Positions 53,650 to 62,496 of a DNA stretch of 64,000 nucleotides are shown here, in pieces; position 1 is the first letter of the stretch; each line of letters begins with the position of its first letter. Position numbers and translations under genes: made by a program. This DNA comes from Leptospirales bacterium (lineage in GTDB: Bacteria; Spirochaetota; Leptospiria; Leptospirales; Leptonemataceae): positions 1 to 64,000 of the forward strand of contig JAIBBM010000002.1 in NCBI GenBank assembly GCA_019694685.1. The letters run 5' to 3'. Under the pieces are notes generated by a model, which was given only the letters and a program-made list of their open reading frames with translations, searched no databases and was not told the DNA's origin.

Positions 53650-56600
53650 GTGGCTTGAGCGTATCGCACGTGTTGGTGGTAATGGAAATCGCATTGGAAC
53701 CCGTCGAGGATCCATCTCCGACGCTTCCACTCACTGCGATTCCATTGTCCGTCCAACTCGTACAGTGCGATCCAGTGGTCCAGTCTCCATTGAGGCCTGT
53801 CCAGTAAGTGCTTCCTGCTCCAAAATTGTTTGTAAGACTACCAAAAACAAAAATGGAATTCGCATCTGATGTGAACAATGTCGCCCCACCTGGATATCGA
53901 ATGTAGTCGTAAAGAGGAGAAAGCACCCAGGATATTTGGGAGTCTCCTAGATTTGCAGTCAGAGACGCACGCCTGTGACTTGCGTCTACTGCGAGAGCTC
54001 TGAATGTTCCACTCGCTGGTTTGTTCGCGTCAGTCTGACATGCATTGTCCATTTCCTGTCTTGGATTGCCGTCTCCGTTCACTGCCGAATTCGCCCCGCC
54101 GGCAAGAGATGCATTGAAATCAAATGCACCATCATACGTACTGGCGGTGATGAAGATGTACTTCTCATTGTCCACATTTGTAACTGCAACATCTGCTGGA
54201 TTGATCAATGAGTACACAGGATCCGCTGTGGACTGAGCTGTGATGATAGAGTAACCGATGTTTCCGTCCTTCGCGGTATCGTTTACGCCGGTCACAGTCA
54301 CAGTCTGATTCGTGCACCAATCGCCTCCGCCCATGCACGCTCCCACGGTTGCATCGAATGTGACGCTTGCTGGAGACACTGTGCCTTCGGCGACATTCGA
54401 ACTGGAAAGGTTGACTGTAACATTGTTTGTAGGTTTAGAATTCAAACGTATCGTGAAAGTAGCCGTGCCACCCGCTTCTGTTGTGTTTCCGCTGATCGCA
54501 GATACTGTGTAGCCCGCAGTGTCATTGTCATTGTTCGTAACATTCGGATCCGCCAGATCAATTCCATTGAAAGCAGCGTCCCCACTCGTGGCTGCACCAA
54601 TCGTCAAAGTTCGCGTCTGGTTGCCATCATCCACAGCATCGTCTACGCCTGTGAGAGTGACCTGTCTGCAAGTGTTCCAGTTTGCAGGCGTGAAAGTAAG
54701 TGTAGCTGGAGAAACTGTGAATTCTGTTGTATCTGTGCTTGAGAAAGGAATATCCACATTCGCCGAAGGCGCCTGCGTGAGAGTGTAGAACATCAGCGCC
54801 GTTCCGCCCGCTTCCGTTGTTGTGAGGGAGTTGGAATCACATCGCACGATTTTTGTAGCACCGTTTATGTCCGCATTGCGAATGGTGACCTGTCCCGCAG
54901 CCCCGCCGTTATAATCCGTAGGCGTAATTCCATTGTAGTTCAAATCAGTGCTCGTTGTGGTTCCCAGATCCACATGGTAGATGATGGTGCCATCCACCAC
55001 TGCATCCGGGAGGCCGGTCACTGTTACATCCTGAGCAACATTCCAGTTGGCGCTGGTGAAAGTTAAGGTACCTGGAGAAACAGAAGCTTCCGTTCCATCA
55101 TCCACTGTGATCGGGCCAACGTCCACATCCTGGAGTGGCTGAGCGGATAGAACTACTTTCAAGATTACCTGACCGCCGCCCTCTGTCGTATACAGATTGT
55201 TTGTACTGGAAGAAATATTCACCAGGTTTTGATCGTTGTCATTGTTTGTGACGCTCACATCCGGAGGGTTGAGTCCACTGTAATTTGGATCTGCACTGAC
55301 TGCGGGGGCCGTCACAATCGTATAAGCAATGTTCCCGTCCAGGATCGCGTCGTTGACGCCGAATACTGTGACAGTCTGCGGAGTTGCGAAATTCGCGTTG
55401 GTGAAAGTCAAAGTCGCGGGAGCAACTGTGCCTTCTGTTGTGTCTGAACTGGAAATCCCTACTACAACGTTAGACGATGGCTGCTGCGTGAGAACGACCG
55501 TGAAGGTAGCGTTGACTCCACCTTCTCCAGTGACCAGACCGCTGGTCGGACTGACAACAATGTCCGGAATCCCTGCGTCCGCGTTGGCTACACTCACCGG
55601 AGACACGATCATGCCGCTGTAATTCGCATCGGCACTCACCACTGGTCCCAGAGTTACATTGTAAGTGATGGTTCCATCCAGAATCGCATCTGCTTGCGGC
55701 GTGACTGTAAAGGACTGCGGCACGTTCCAATTTCCGGCAGTGAATGTCCGACTCGGAGGTGCAACGGTTCCTTCTGTAGTATCCGCACTGGCAGCAGAAA
55801 TCGTAACACTGGAAGTTGGCTGCGAAGTGAGCACGACAGAAAAAGTTTTTGCGACACCGCTTTCGACGGTAGACAAACTTGTTGGAGTCACAGTCACCCC
55901 TGCAGTGTCATCATCCGTAGTGGTAACGGCCACAGTGTCCGTGGTCCCGGTAGCCACCCAGGCCGCGTTAGACGCTGCATTGATGCCAAGAGCAACGTTA
56001 TACGCTATTGATCCATCTTGTAAGAAATCGTTCACACCTGTGACAGTCACCGTTTGCGCGGTGGACCAGTTTGCGGGAGTGAATGTAAGACTCGCGGGAC
56101 TGACTGTTCCTTCTGTAGTATCAAGCGAAGTAACGTCCACAATCACGTTAGAGGCAGGAGCGGAACTGAGTAGAACGGAAAAAGTGGCAGTGGTTCCGCT
56201 TTCAGCTACAGTCAATCCAGTCAAAGGCCATGCGGACACTCTTCTTTGCTCGTCGTCGAGATTGACGCAGCTCACAGAACCGACAGACAAATTGTTATAG
56301 GAAGGATCATAACTCGATGCATTGCCCAGCGCAATTGTGTAGCTCTGGTTTCCATCTACCGATCCATCATCCACACCAGAAACGGTAATCGTTTGCGTTC
56401 CGCCGGCAACAGATAGACTCACGCTGCTCGGCGAAACCACACCTTCCGTGGTCAGAAGAGAACTTACAGGAACGGTGACCAGGGCACCGGGAGTTGTATT
56501 TGTCTCCACGGTGAAAGTGTGATTCAATCCTCCTTCGGATGTGATACAAGGCGTGGATTGGCGAATCGTAAACCCTGGAGTTCCGCCGCTGCGAAAGAAA

Positions 56601-56710
56601 GCAGGGTTCAGGAAAGTAACAGCAAAGTAGCCGGTCACGGCATCATACTGGCCGCAAGAAGAAAAGAGACATAAGCAAACCAGACCGCAGCTCTTTGCAA
56701 ACTTTCCCAT
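53630..56710 (-). CDS. large surface lipoprotein with Calx-beta-like repeats and DUF1554-type lectin-like domain
   Basis: About 1026 residues. Lipoprotein signal MGKFAKSCGLVCLCLFSSC from ATG 56710 (a longer frame to 56752 is less likely). The body is seven repeats of about 110 residues with the shape T-E-G-G...TFTV-L...DTTEGTVSPASLTFT-NW...QTVTVTGVND...DGN-YTI...D-Y...V-N-DND, an Ig/Calx-beta-like calcium-binding style. The last about 177 residues (WVLSPLYDYIRYPGG, TYWTGLNGDWTTG, CTSWTD, LICVEQ) match the DUF1554 type I know mainly from Leptospira, which looks like a C-type-lectin fold with a disulfide. A surface adhesin or carbohydrate-binding role is likely but not shown. Confidence 0.88.
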   Translation of the reverse strand: MGKFAKSCGLVCLCLFSSCGQYDAVTGYFAVTFLNPAFFRSGGTPGFTIRQSTPCITSEGGLNHTFTVETNTTPGALVTVPVSSLLTTEGVVSPSSVSLSVAGGTQTITVSGVDDGSVDGNQSYTIALGNASSYDPSYNNLSVGSVSCVNLDDEQRRVSAWPLTGLTVAESGTTATFSVLLSSAPASNVIVDVTSLDTTEGTVSPASLTFTPANWSTAQTVTVTGVNDFLQDGSIAYNVALGINAASNAAWVATGTTDTVAVTTTDDDTAGVTVTPTSLSTVESGVAKTFSVVLTSQPTSSVTISAASADTTEGTVAPPSRTFTAGNWNVPQSFTVTPQADAILDGTITYNVTLGPVVSADANYSGMIVSPVSVANADAGIPDIVVSPTSGLVTGEGGVNATFTVVLTQQPSSNVVVGISSSDTTEGTVAPATLTFTNANFATPQTVTVFGVNDAILDGNIAYTIVTAPAVSADPNYSGLNPPDVSVTNNDNDQNLVNISSSTNNLYTTEGGGQVILKVVLSAQPLQDVDVGPITVDDGTEASVSPGTLTFTSANWNVAQDVTVTGLPDAVVDGTIIYHVDLGTTTSTDLNYNGITPTDYNGGAAGQVTIRNADINGATKIVRCDSNSLTTTEAGGTALMFYTLTQAPSANVDIPFSSTDTTEFTVSPATLTFTPANWNTCRQVTLTGVDDAVDDGNQTRTLTIGAATSGDAAFNGIDLADPNVTNNDNDTAGYTVSAISGNTTEAGGTATFTIRLNSKPTNNVTVNLSSSNVAEGTVSPASVTFDATVGACMGGGDWCTNQTVTVTGVNDTAKDGNIGYSIITAQSTADPVYSLINPADVAVTNVDNEKYIFITASTYDGAFDFNASLAGGANSAVNGDGNPRQEMDNACQTDANKPASGTFRALAVDASHRRASLTANLGDSQISWVLSPLYDYIRYPGGATLFTSDANSIFVFGSLTNNFGAGSTYWTGLNGDWTTGSHCTSWTDNGIAVSGSVGDGSSTGSNAISITTNTCDTLKPLICVEQ
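54164..56581 (-). repeat. seven tandem protein repeats of about 110 residues
   Basis: Seven diverged copies of the Calx-beta-like unit. Conserved words at the end of each (D-G-N or D-G-T, then Y-T-I, then D-x-x-Y-x-G) mark the period. The strand opposite is open over long stretches, which is a composition effect. Confidence 0.75.
55468..56004 (+). repeat. cluster of three CGTTAKRCG words
   Basis: CGTTAGACG at 55468-55476, CGTTAGACG at 55966-55974 and CGTTATACG at 55996-56004, all on the + strand and antisense to the lipoprotein gene. They do not fall at equivalent points of the 110-residue protein repeat. Confidence 0.75.
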
Positions 56711-56760
56711 GGTTCTAATTGAAAGATCGGCATGGAACCTGGGGCTTGACAAGCCATTTT

Positions 56761-57060
56761 TCAGGAGAATTCTACATGCAGTCGAGACAGATAATCATTC
56801 AGCTTCTGCAAAGCTTCCTTTACCGCAGAAGCATCGCTTGCATGTGCTTTCTCTTCAATCAATTTGCCAATGGCAGAAATCTCATCCAGACCATATCCGC
56901 CACCGGAACCCTTCAGATTGTGACCGATTCGTCCAGCCGCCGCCAAATCCCCCGCCGAGATTAGCTCTTTGAGCTGGTCAGCATATTTGCTGAGATTCTT
57001 GAGATACCCGGGTATCAGCTCAGAAAGATCTGAAGGCACTTGAACTACGATCTTATCCAT
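56761..57060 (-). CDS. stand-alone HPt phosphotransfer protein
   Basis: 99 residues. A four-helix HPt domain with phospho-His in RIGHNLKGSGGGYG (about residue 48). Such proteins pass phosphate between a hybrid kinase and a response regulator. The hybrid kinase at 36911-39040 would need one, but the partner cannot be inferred from this distance. AGGGA lies seven bases before the ATG. It sits 17 bases after the glgP stop, pointing the same way. Confidence 0.9.
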   Translation of the reverse strand: MDKIVVQVPSDLSELIPGYLKNLSKYADQLKELISAGDLAAAGRIGHNLKGSGGGYGLDEISAIGKLIEEKAHASDASAVKEALQKLNDYLSRLHVEFS

Positions 57061-57077
57061 GGCTTCCCTCTCTCATT

Positions 57078-59516
57078 TCAACGAGTGGTCGGAATATTCC
57101 AGATTTTTTCCGCGTACTCTCTCACGGATCGGTCACTGGAGAATTTTCCCATTTTTGCGACGTTGAGAACCGACTTGCGACCCCAGGCATCCAGATCGCG
57201 ATACAGCATCCCCACACTCTCCTGAGCTGTGATGTAAGAACGATAGTCTGCCAGCACGAAGAAACGATCCCCGCGATCCAACAGGCCCTGAACGATAGGC
57301 AAGAATAGATCTCTTTGCTCAGGCGAAAATGCGCCTGAACCAATCATATCCAGTGCCGCTTTGAGTTCAGGATCTCTTTCGTAGTAGTCACGTGATCGAT
57401 AGCCCGTCGCACGCATGTGATCCACTTCCTCTGATTTGAGTCCAAACACAAAAAAGTTTTCCGGTCCCACTTCTTCCATGATTTCAATATTCGCGCCGTC
57501 CAGTGTTCCAATGGTCAGAGCACCGTTCAGCGAAAATTTCATGTTCCCTGTTCCGGATGCTTCCATCCCGGCTGTAGAAATCTGTTCCGATAGGTCCGCC
57601 GCCGGCATTACTTTCTCCGCCTGCGAAACACAATAGTTCGGAAGAAACACGAGCTGAAGTTTACCGTGCATCGCGGGATCATGATTGATGACGTTTGCGA
57701 CTGAATTCACGAGCTTGATCGTCAGCTTGGCCATGTAATAGGCAGGTGCAGATTTTCCACCAATGAACACAGCGCGCGGTGCGATTGTTTTTCCTTCGCG
57801 AATCCTATTGTAAAGAGTGATGACGTGCAGCACTTTCAGAACCTGCCGTTTGTATTCGTGGATTCTTTTTGTCTGCATATCGAACATGGCATCCGGATCT
57901 GGACGCACTCCTGTCTGCTCGTACACATACGTGCTAAATCTTTCCTTGTTTGCTCTTTTGACCTTCATCCACTCAGTGCGAAACGCTTTGTCTTCCGCGT
58001 GGGGGAGAAGTTTTTCCAGTTTGTACAGGTCCACGATCCAATCCGGCCCAATGGTTTTTGTGATCAGGTCTGACAGAAGTGGATTTGCTTGAAGCAGCCA
58101 GCGGCGCTGCGTAATTCCATTTGTAATATTCTTAAACTTTCCCGGATACAGCTCATGAAAGTCTCGAAACAGACTCTTTTTCAAGATTTCAGAATGAAGT
58201 GCCGCGACTCCATTTACTGAGTGACTTCCAACAATTGCAAGATTGGCCATCCGCACTTTCTTTACAGGACCTTCTTCAATGATAGACACGCGCGAAAGCA
58301 GCCCTTCATCCCCCGGTCTTTCTTTGCGAACCCAGTCCAGAAATCTGTGATTGATCTCGAAAATGATTTCAAGATGCCTTGGGAGCACTCGCCCGAGCAA
58401 GCCAACCGGCCAGGTCTCAAGTGCTTCCGGGAGAACAGTGTGATTGGTGTATGCGAAAACTTTCGTACTGATGGCCCAGGCTTCATCCCAGGGAATTCCC
58501 TCTTCATCCACCAGTATGCGCATCAACTCTGCAACGCCAATGGTGGGATGAGTGTCATTCAATTGAACGGCAACTCGATCCGGGAGAGCCTGGAAAGATT
58601 TGTGGTCCTTCTTGAATCTTCTAATTAAATCTTCAAAAGTAGCCGCCACAAAGAAGTACTGCTGCTTGAGGCGAAGCTCTCGGCCCTGTTCCTTTTCATC
58701 GCTTGGATACAGCACCTTCGAGATGTTCTCCGAAAGAACTTTCTCTTCCATCGCGCGAACGTAGTCCCCGTGATTAAAGAAATCCAGATTGAAATCACGA
58801 CTGGATACGGCGGCCCACAAACGCATGTTGTTTACGGTTTCGTTGTTGTATCCTGGAATGGGAATGTCGCAGGCCATCGCATCCACGGTATCGGTGTCCA
58901 CCCAGCGATAGCGAAGATTTCCTCTTTCATCATGATATGGTTCTGACCTGCCAAATAGTTTCACAGTATACAGAAAGTGTCTGCGCGTGATTTCCCACGG
59001 ATTTCCAAACTGAAGCCAGTTGTCGCATTGCTCCACCTGCCAGCCGTTCACAATCTTCTGATGAAAAATCCCGTAGTCGTATCGAATTCCATATCCATGC
59101 GCTGCAATGTTCAAGCAGGCCATGGAATCCAGATAGCAGGATGCGAGACGACCCAGACCACCGTTGCCCAGACCAGGATCCGGCTCCTGCTCTTCCAGTT
59201 CTTCAAGTGCGAAACCTGATTCCTTCAGCGCTTCGCGCGATTCAGCCTCCATGCCAAGGTTGATAATAAAGTTTTTCAAGAATCTGCCTGGAAGAAACTC
59301 CATGGACATATAGTAAACGCGCTTGGGATGTGTTTCGTAAGCGAGTCTTTGTCCAGAAAGCCAGCGCTCAATGAGTCTATCACGCACGCAGTAGGCAAGA
59401 CCACTGTAGTAGGTGTCTTTGCGAGGAGGCTGAAAGTCATTTCCAAGTACAAAAACAATATGACGTTTGATGCTATTGCCTAGATCTTCCCAGTGCGATT
59501 GCGATACAGGTTCCAT
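57078..59516 (-). CDS. glgP: glycogen/starch/maltodextrin phosphorylase
   Basis: 812 residues. Releases glucose-1-phosphate from alpha-1,4-glucans with PLP. The pattern VYYMSMEFLPGRFL, EEQEPDPGLGNGGLGRLA, and the PLP-Lys region EASGTGNMKFSLNGALTIGTLDGANIEI are diagnostic. The C-terminal half is complete, ending KIWNIPTTR. No glycogen synthesis genes are next to it. The ribosome site before ATG 59516 is not obvious. Confidence 0.96.
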   Translation of the reverse strand: MEPVSQSHWEDLGNSIKRHIVFVLGNDFQPPRKDTYYSGLAYCVRDRLIERWLSGQRLAYETHPKRVYYMSMEFLPGRFLKNFIINLGMEAESREALKESGFALEELEEQEPDPGLGNGGLGRLASCYLDSMACLNIAAHGYGIRYDYGIFHQKIVNGWQVEQCDNWLQFGNPWEITRRHFLYTVKLFGRSEPYHDERGNLRYRWVDTDTVDAMACDIPIPGYNNETVNNMRLWAAVSSRDFNLDFFNHGDYVRAMEEKVLSENISKVLYPSDEKEQGRELRLKQQYFFVAATFEDLIRRFKKDHKSFQALPDRVAVQLNDTHPTIGVAELMRILVDEEGIPWDEAWAISTKVFAYTNHTVLPEALETWPVGLLGRVLPRHLEIIFEINHRFLDWVRKERPGDEGLLSRVSIIEEGPVKKVRMANLAIVGSHSVNGVAALHSEILKKSLFRDFHELYPGKFKNITNGITQRRWLLQANPLLSDLITKTIGPDWIVDLYKLEKLLPHAEDKAFRTEWMKVKRANKERFSTYVYEQTGVRPDPDAMFDMQTKRIHEYKRQVLKVLHVITLYNRIREGKTIAPRAVFIGGKSAPAYYMAKLTIKLVNSVANVINHDPAMHGKLQLVFLPNYCVSQAEKVMPAADLSEQISTAGMEASGTGNMKFSLNGALTIGTLDGANIEIMEEVGPENFFVFGLKSEEVDHMRATGYRSRDYYERDPELKAALDMIGSGAFSPEQRDLFLPIVQGLLDRGDRFFVLADYRSYITAQESVGMLYRDLDAWGRKSVLNVAKMGKFSSDRSVREYAEKIWNIPTTR

Positions 59517-59609
59517 AACTCATGATGCGCCAGGTTTGCAAAAGGAAGCAACCGTAAAACCAGGAGGCGTCAGACGAAAAATGTCATGGTTCTTCTGTCG
59601 AAAGTTACT

Positions 59610-60188
59610 TCAGGTGCTCCTTATCATTTCAACGAAATCAGCTTCGATTGCATCCAGATAACCAGCGTCTCCTGAAATCAAGTAGAGCTGCACATTGCCT
59701 TCATAAATAGCAAGAGTCCGCCTGGCAAGTTGAGCGGGCGAAACTCGACCAGAGCGAGATTGAGAGGCCTGCCACTTCGCGAAATAATCAGAAAACATTT
59801 GCTGCCATTCCAACAGTACCCCGCCGAGTTGATCTCGAAATTCAGGTTTCTTTTCCAGAGTCTGAGCCGCAAAATTGGCGAATGGACAACCAAAGAACTC
59901 CTTTTTCCTGGCCTGCCTTTTGATCACCTGCACCCAGCTCTTGATGAAATCACGTGGGTCCGGACGTTCCTGGATGAGCTTCGCAAGAAAACCGAGTATC
60001 TGCTCTTTCTGCCTTTCTACATACTCACGACCCAGGTCATCCTTGGACGGAAAGTACTGATACAGGCTGAGCTTGTGTGCGCCAGATTCTCCCAGAATCT
60101 CGTTGATACCCGTTCCAAACCCGCGCCTGTAAAAAAGGGAACCGGCCGCGCTGACGATGCGTTCCCGGGGGCCTTGCTTCTCCTTCAT
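59610..60188 (-). CDS. TetR-family transcriptional regulator
   Basis: 192 residues from ATG 60188, which has GGAGG close upstream. The frame runs on to 60437, but that part is basic and unlike a protein. The HTH region RERIVSAAGSLFYRRGFGTGINEILGESG-HKLSLYQYFPSKDDL is typical, with the C-terminal ligand domain like the YbiH/LmrA group. It is divergent from the HAD lipoprotein gene with a 118-base gap, in which a self-controlling operator is likely, though I see no strong palindrome. Confidence 0.88.
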   Translation of the reverse strand: MKEKQGPRERIVSAAGSLFYRRGFGTGINEILGESGAHKLSLYQYFPSKDDLGREYVERQKEQILGFLAKLIQERPDPRDFIKSWVQVIKRQARKKEFFGCPFANFAAQTLEKKPEFRDQLGGVLLEWQQMFSDYFAKWQASQSRSGRVSPAQLARRTLAIYEGNVQLYLISGDAGYLDAIEADFVEMIRST

Positions 60189-60306
60189 AGCCTCCGACAA
60201 AAAGAAGGCTGGACCGATCTGTCTAGTCCAATTCGGCTCGAATCGCCAAAAACCGCGATGCATTTTTGCTCGACGCGCTCGAATGCACACTCCCACCATC
60301 AACTCA

Positions 60307-61191
60307 ATGCGCAAGATTTCTATTCTTCTGTTCCTGGCCGCAACTTCCTGTGCACACCAGGGTTTTGTGTTTCGCAGCGTCCACGGGTTCAGTCCCGCAA
60401 CAAATGCAGCGCTTGAAAAATTTCTGGAAGAGAACAAATCGCATAAGGGTCGTAAGGTGGCCGTATTTGACGGAGATGGAACGGTGCTCGGACAGGTCCC
60501 TCATTACCTGGCGGACGAATGTCTGTATCGCTATGCGAAAGCGCATCCAGATAGAAGACCTGAAATCATCGCACGCATGAAACACAAATCGAACGTTTCT
60601 ATTCCGTATGTGCAGGACCGCGTTTTTTATCTGGCAGGGATGACTCTGGACGAAGTAAGACAAATGGGCACGCAATGCTACGAGAGTGATTATCGCGGCA
60701 AAATATATACTCCCATGAAAGATCTGATTGAACTATTAAAGGATAACGACTTTGAAATCTGGATTATCACAGCAAGTCCAGAAGGATTGTATCAGGAATT
60801 CTTAAGTCACGAACTGCAGATTTCGCCAACTCACATCGTTGGTGTGAAGTCTGTCATTCGAGGCGGAATCATTACAGATCGAATCGTGGAACCCATTCCG
60901 CAAGATGCGGGGAAAAAAGAAGCTGTAGAAACTTTTGTCCAGACCACCCCTCTCCTGGCCGCCGGTAACAGTCGAGGGGATCGCGAAATGATCGAGTCGA
61001 GCAGCGGAATCCGTATGATCATCAATCCAGACGAGCATCTTGAGTCCGGCGAAAAAATCAGCATCGCACAGTACGCGAAGGATCACAACTGGCTAGTTGA
61101 AAAGATCAATGATGTAGAAGAAAGCGGGTTTCCTGCCGTATCTTCGAAGAGTTACGGCATCAGAAAAAACAGAGCCCACCCTGTTCCATAG
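60307..61191 (+). CDS. HAD-superfamily phosphatase, lipoprotein
   Basis: 294 residues. Lipoprotein signal MRKISILLFLAATSC. HAD motifs: FDGDGTV with the nucleophile Asp (motif I), IITASPE (motif II), Lys nearby in the KKEAVE helix, and GNSRGDREMIE (motif IV). The inserted cap suggests phosphoserine-phosphatase-like enzymes, acting outside the inner membrane on an unknown phosphoester. The frame is open from 60157, but the lipoprotein signal fixes the start near ATG 60307. No ribosome site is evident. It converges on the next gene with three bases between. Confidence 0.85.
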   Translation: MRKISILLFLAATSCAHQGFVFRSVHGFSPATNAALEKFLEENKSHKGRKVAVFDGDGTVLGQVPHYLADECLYRYAKAHPDRRPEIIARMKHKSNVSIPYVQDRVFYLAGMTLDEVRQMGTQCYESDYRGKIYTPMKDLIELLKDNDFEIWIITASPEGLYQEFLSHELQISPTHIVGVKSVIRGGIITDRIVEPIPQDAGKKEAVETFVQTTPLLAAGNSRGDREMIESSSGIRMIINPDEHLESGEKISIAQYAKDHNWLVEKINDVEESGFPAVSSKSYGIRKNRAHPVP

Positions 61192-61194
61192 CAT

Positions 61195-62085
61195 CTAAAG
61201 ATTCTTCTTGAAGAAAGCAACCGCGCGGCGTTCCGCCTCTTCGCGGTGAACGTTCCAGATGCGTTCATGTCGATTGCATGGTGGAGTCCAGATCTCTTTG
61301 GGTTCCCTGGCAGCGGCAAAAAGCCTCTGCGCATGAGACGATTCGACATAGTCGTCTTTGTCGCAATGAAAGATGGAAATTGGACGCGGACTGATGCCTC
61401 CGATCACATCCACGGGACGCACCGCTTCGAGTTCAATGTGAGCGCGATGATCTCCTACAAACAACATCACAGGAAACAGAGGATAGTACGGAAGGTGATA
61501 GTCACGGGCTGCCGCCTCTGACAGAACATCTACTGCGCTCGCATAACCGCTGCTAAAGAGCCCGGCGCGAACTCTCTGATCTGCTGCCATGGATAGGATG
61601 CTCGTGGCAGCACCCATGGAAAAACCAAAGATACCCAGCTTTTCGTTCTTCTTCTCTGTCGAAAGAAAATCGAGGGCTCGAATCACGTCTCTGGATTCAA
61701 GATATCCCATGGTGGCCGATCCACCGCTATTCCTTCGCAGATCAAGCAAGAGTAAATTGTAGCCCGCATCATGGAGCGCGCGCGAAAAGCGAAGACCTTC
61801 GTTCTTCAGTCCACCGTGGCCATGCACCATCACGATGGCTTTTGTAGAACGCTCTGCCGGGATATACCAGCTCTGCATCTTCAACCCGTCTGAGGTAGGA
61901 ATCTGCACGTCCTCAAAGGCGAGGCCAATTTCAGAAGGATTGCCACAATAAACGTGATGGTCCGGATTGCAATGCACCGGAGGGTACAACACCAGAGACG
62001 AAAAATACCAGGCAACGGCGACGAGAAGTGTGGCGATGGCCGCCGGCAGACCCACGATCCATTTCAAAGCGCGTGATGAAAACAT
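61195..62085 (-). CDS. alpha/beta hydrolase, membrane-anchored
   Basis: 296 residues. One N-terminal transmembrane helix (about 8-30), then an alpha/beta hydrolase: MVHGHGGLKN, nucleophile Ser in GIFGFSMGAATS, acid in HCDKDDYV, and the C-terminal His in the RHERIW region. Pairs of Cys in the lead (VHCNPDHHVYCGN) suggest a disulfide outside the membrane. It is a distant relative of the gene at 43512-44420. Substrate unknown. Confidence 0.85.
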   Translation of the reverse strand: MFSSRALKWIVGLPAAIATLLVAVAWYFSSLVLYPPVHCNPDHHVYCGNPSEIGLAFEDVQIPTSDGLKMQSWYIPAERSTKAIVMVHGHGGLKNEGLRFSRALHDAGYNLLLLDLRRNSGGSATMGYLESRDVIRALDFLSTEKKNEKLGIFGFSMGAATSILSMAADQRVRAGLFSSGYASAVDVLSEAAARDYHLPYYPLFPVMLFVGDHRAHIELEAVRPVDVIGGISPRPISIFHCDKDDYVESSHAQRLFAAAREPKEIWTPPCNRHERIWNVHREEAERRAVAFFKKNL

Positions 62086-62125
62086 CGCCGAAAGTCATTG
62101 CGATTGAAATATTTGCAAACCGATT

Positions 62126-62494
62126 TTATTCCTCGGGAGGATCTACCAGTTCGCAATTCCTGATCACGTAAACCCCGCCGTCTGTACCCTGACTGATTTC
62201 ACCATTTTTTTTTGTCGCGGCGAACGCATCCGTGTACTCGAGGGTTCCTCGGACCGTTATGCGCTTTCCATCCAACGTCTTTTTCCACGAGGGACGATTG
62301 AGACAGTAGACACTCAATTCCGGCGACTCCACATGGGCGGAAATTTTGGCGTTCCCGGCAATGCCAGTCAAGACGATGGGCTTCCCGAGGGACCTGTGCC
62401 TTCCCCCTGCCTGAGACGAACTGCCCGCACAGGCGGCGATCAGGCCCAGCGCCAGGGTTGGCGCAAAGAGACTTCGGATGCAAAGTCGACTCAT
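62126..62494 (-). CDS. small lipoprotein with OB-like core
   Basis: 122 residues from ATG 62494 (GGAG five bases upstream; a GTG at 62500 is also open). Lipobox LIAAC at about residue 22. The remaining 100 residues look like a single beta-barrel (VLTGIAGNAKISAHVE, GKRITVRGTLEYTD) with two Cys that may pair. A run of nine A/T at 62205-62213 inside the reading frame could slip. The gene overlaps the stop of the SulP gene before it, suggesting one transcript. Confidence 0.75.
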   Translation of the reverse strand: MSRLCIRSLFAPTLALGLIAACAGSSSQAGGRHRSLGKPIVLTGIAGNAKISAHVESPELSVYCLNRPSWKKTLDGKRITVRGTLEYTDAFAATKKNGEISQGTDGGVYVIRNCELVDPPEE

Positions 62495-62496
62495 AT

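Noticed and set aside
55665..56300. Long plus-strand open frame (211 codons) opposite the repeat lipoprotein
   Set aside because: It is a shadow of the Thr/Val-rich repeats on the other strand, with no ribosome site, and its composition mirrors the repeats.
310..62263. CGTTAKRCG words as integron attC core sites (GTTRRRY-like)
   Set aside because: The core resembles GTTAGGC-type sites, but the copies lie inside unrelated genes, have no inverted partner at attC distance and no integrase gene is present.
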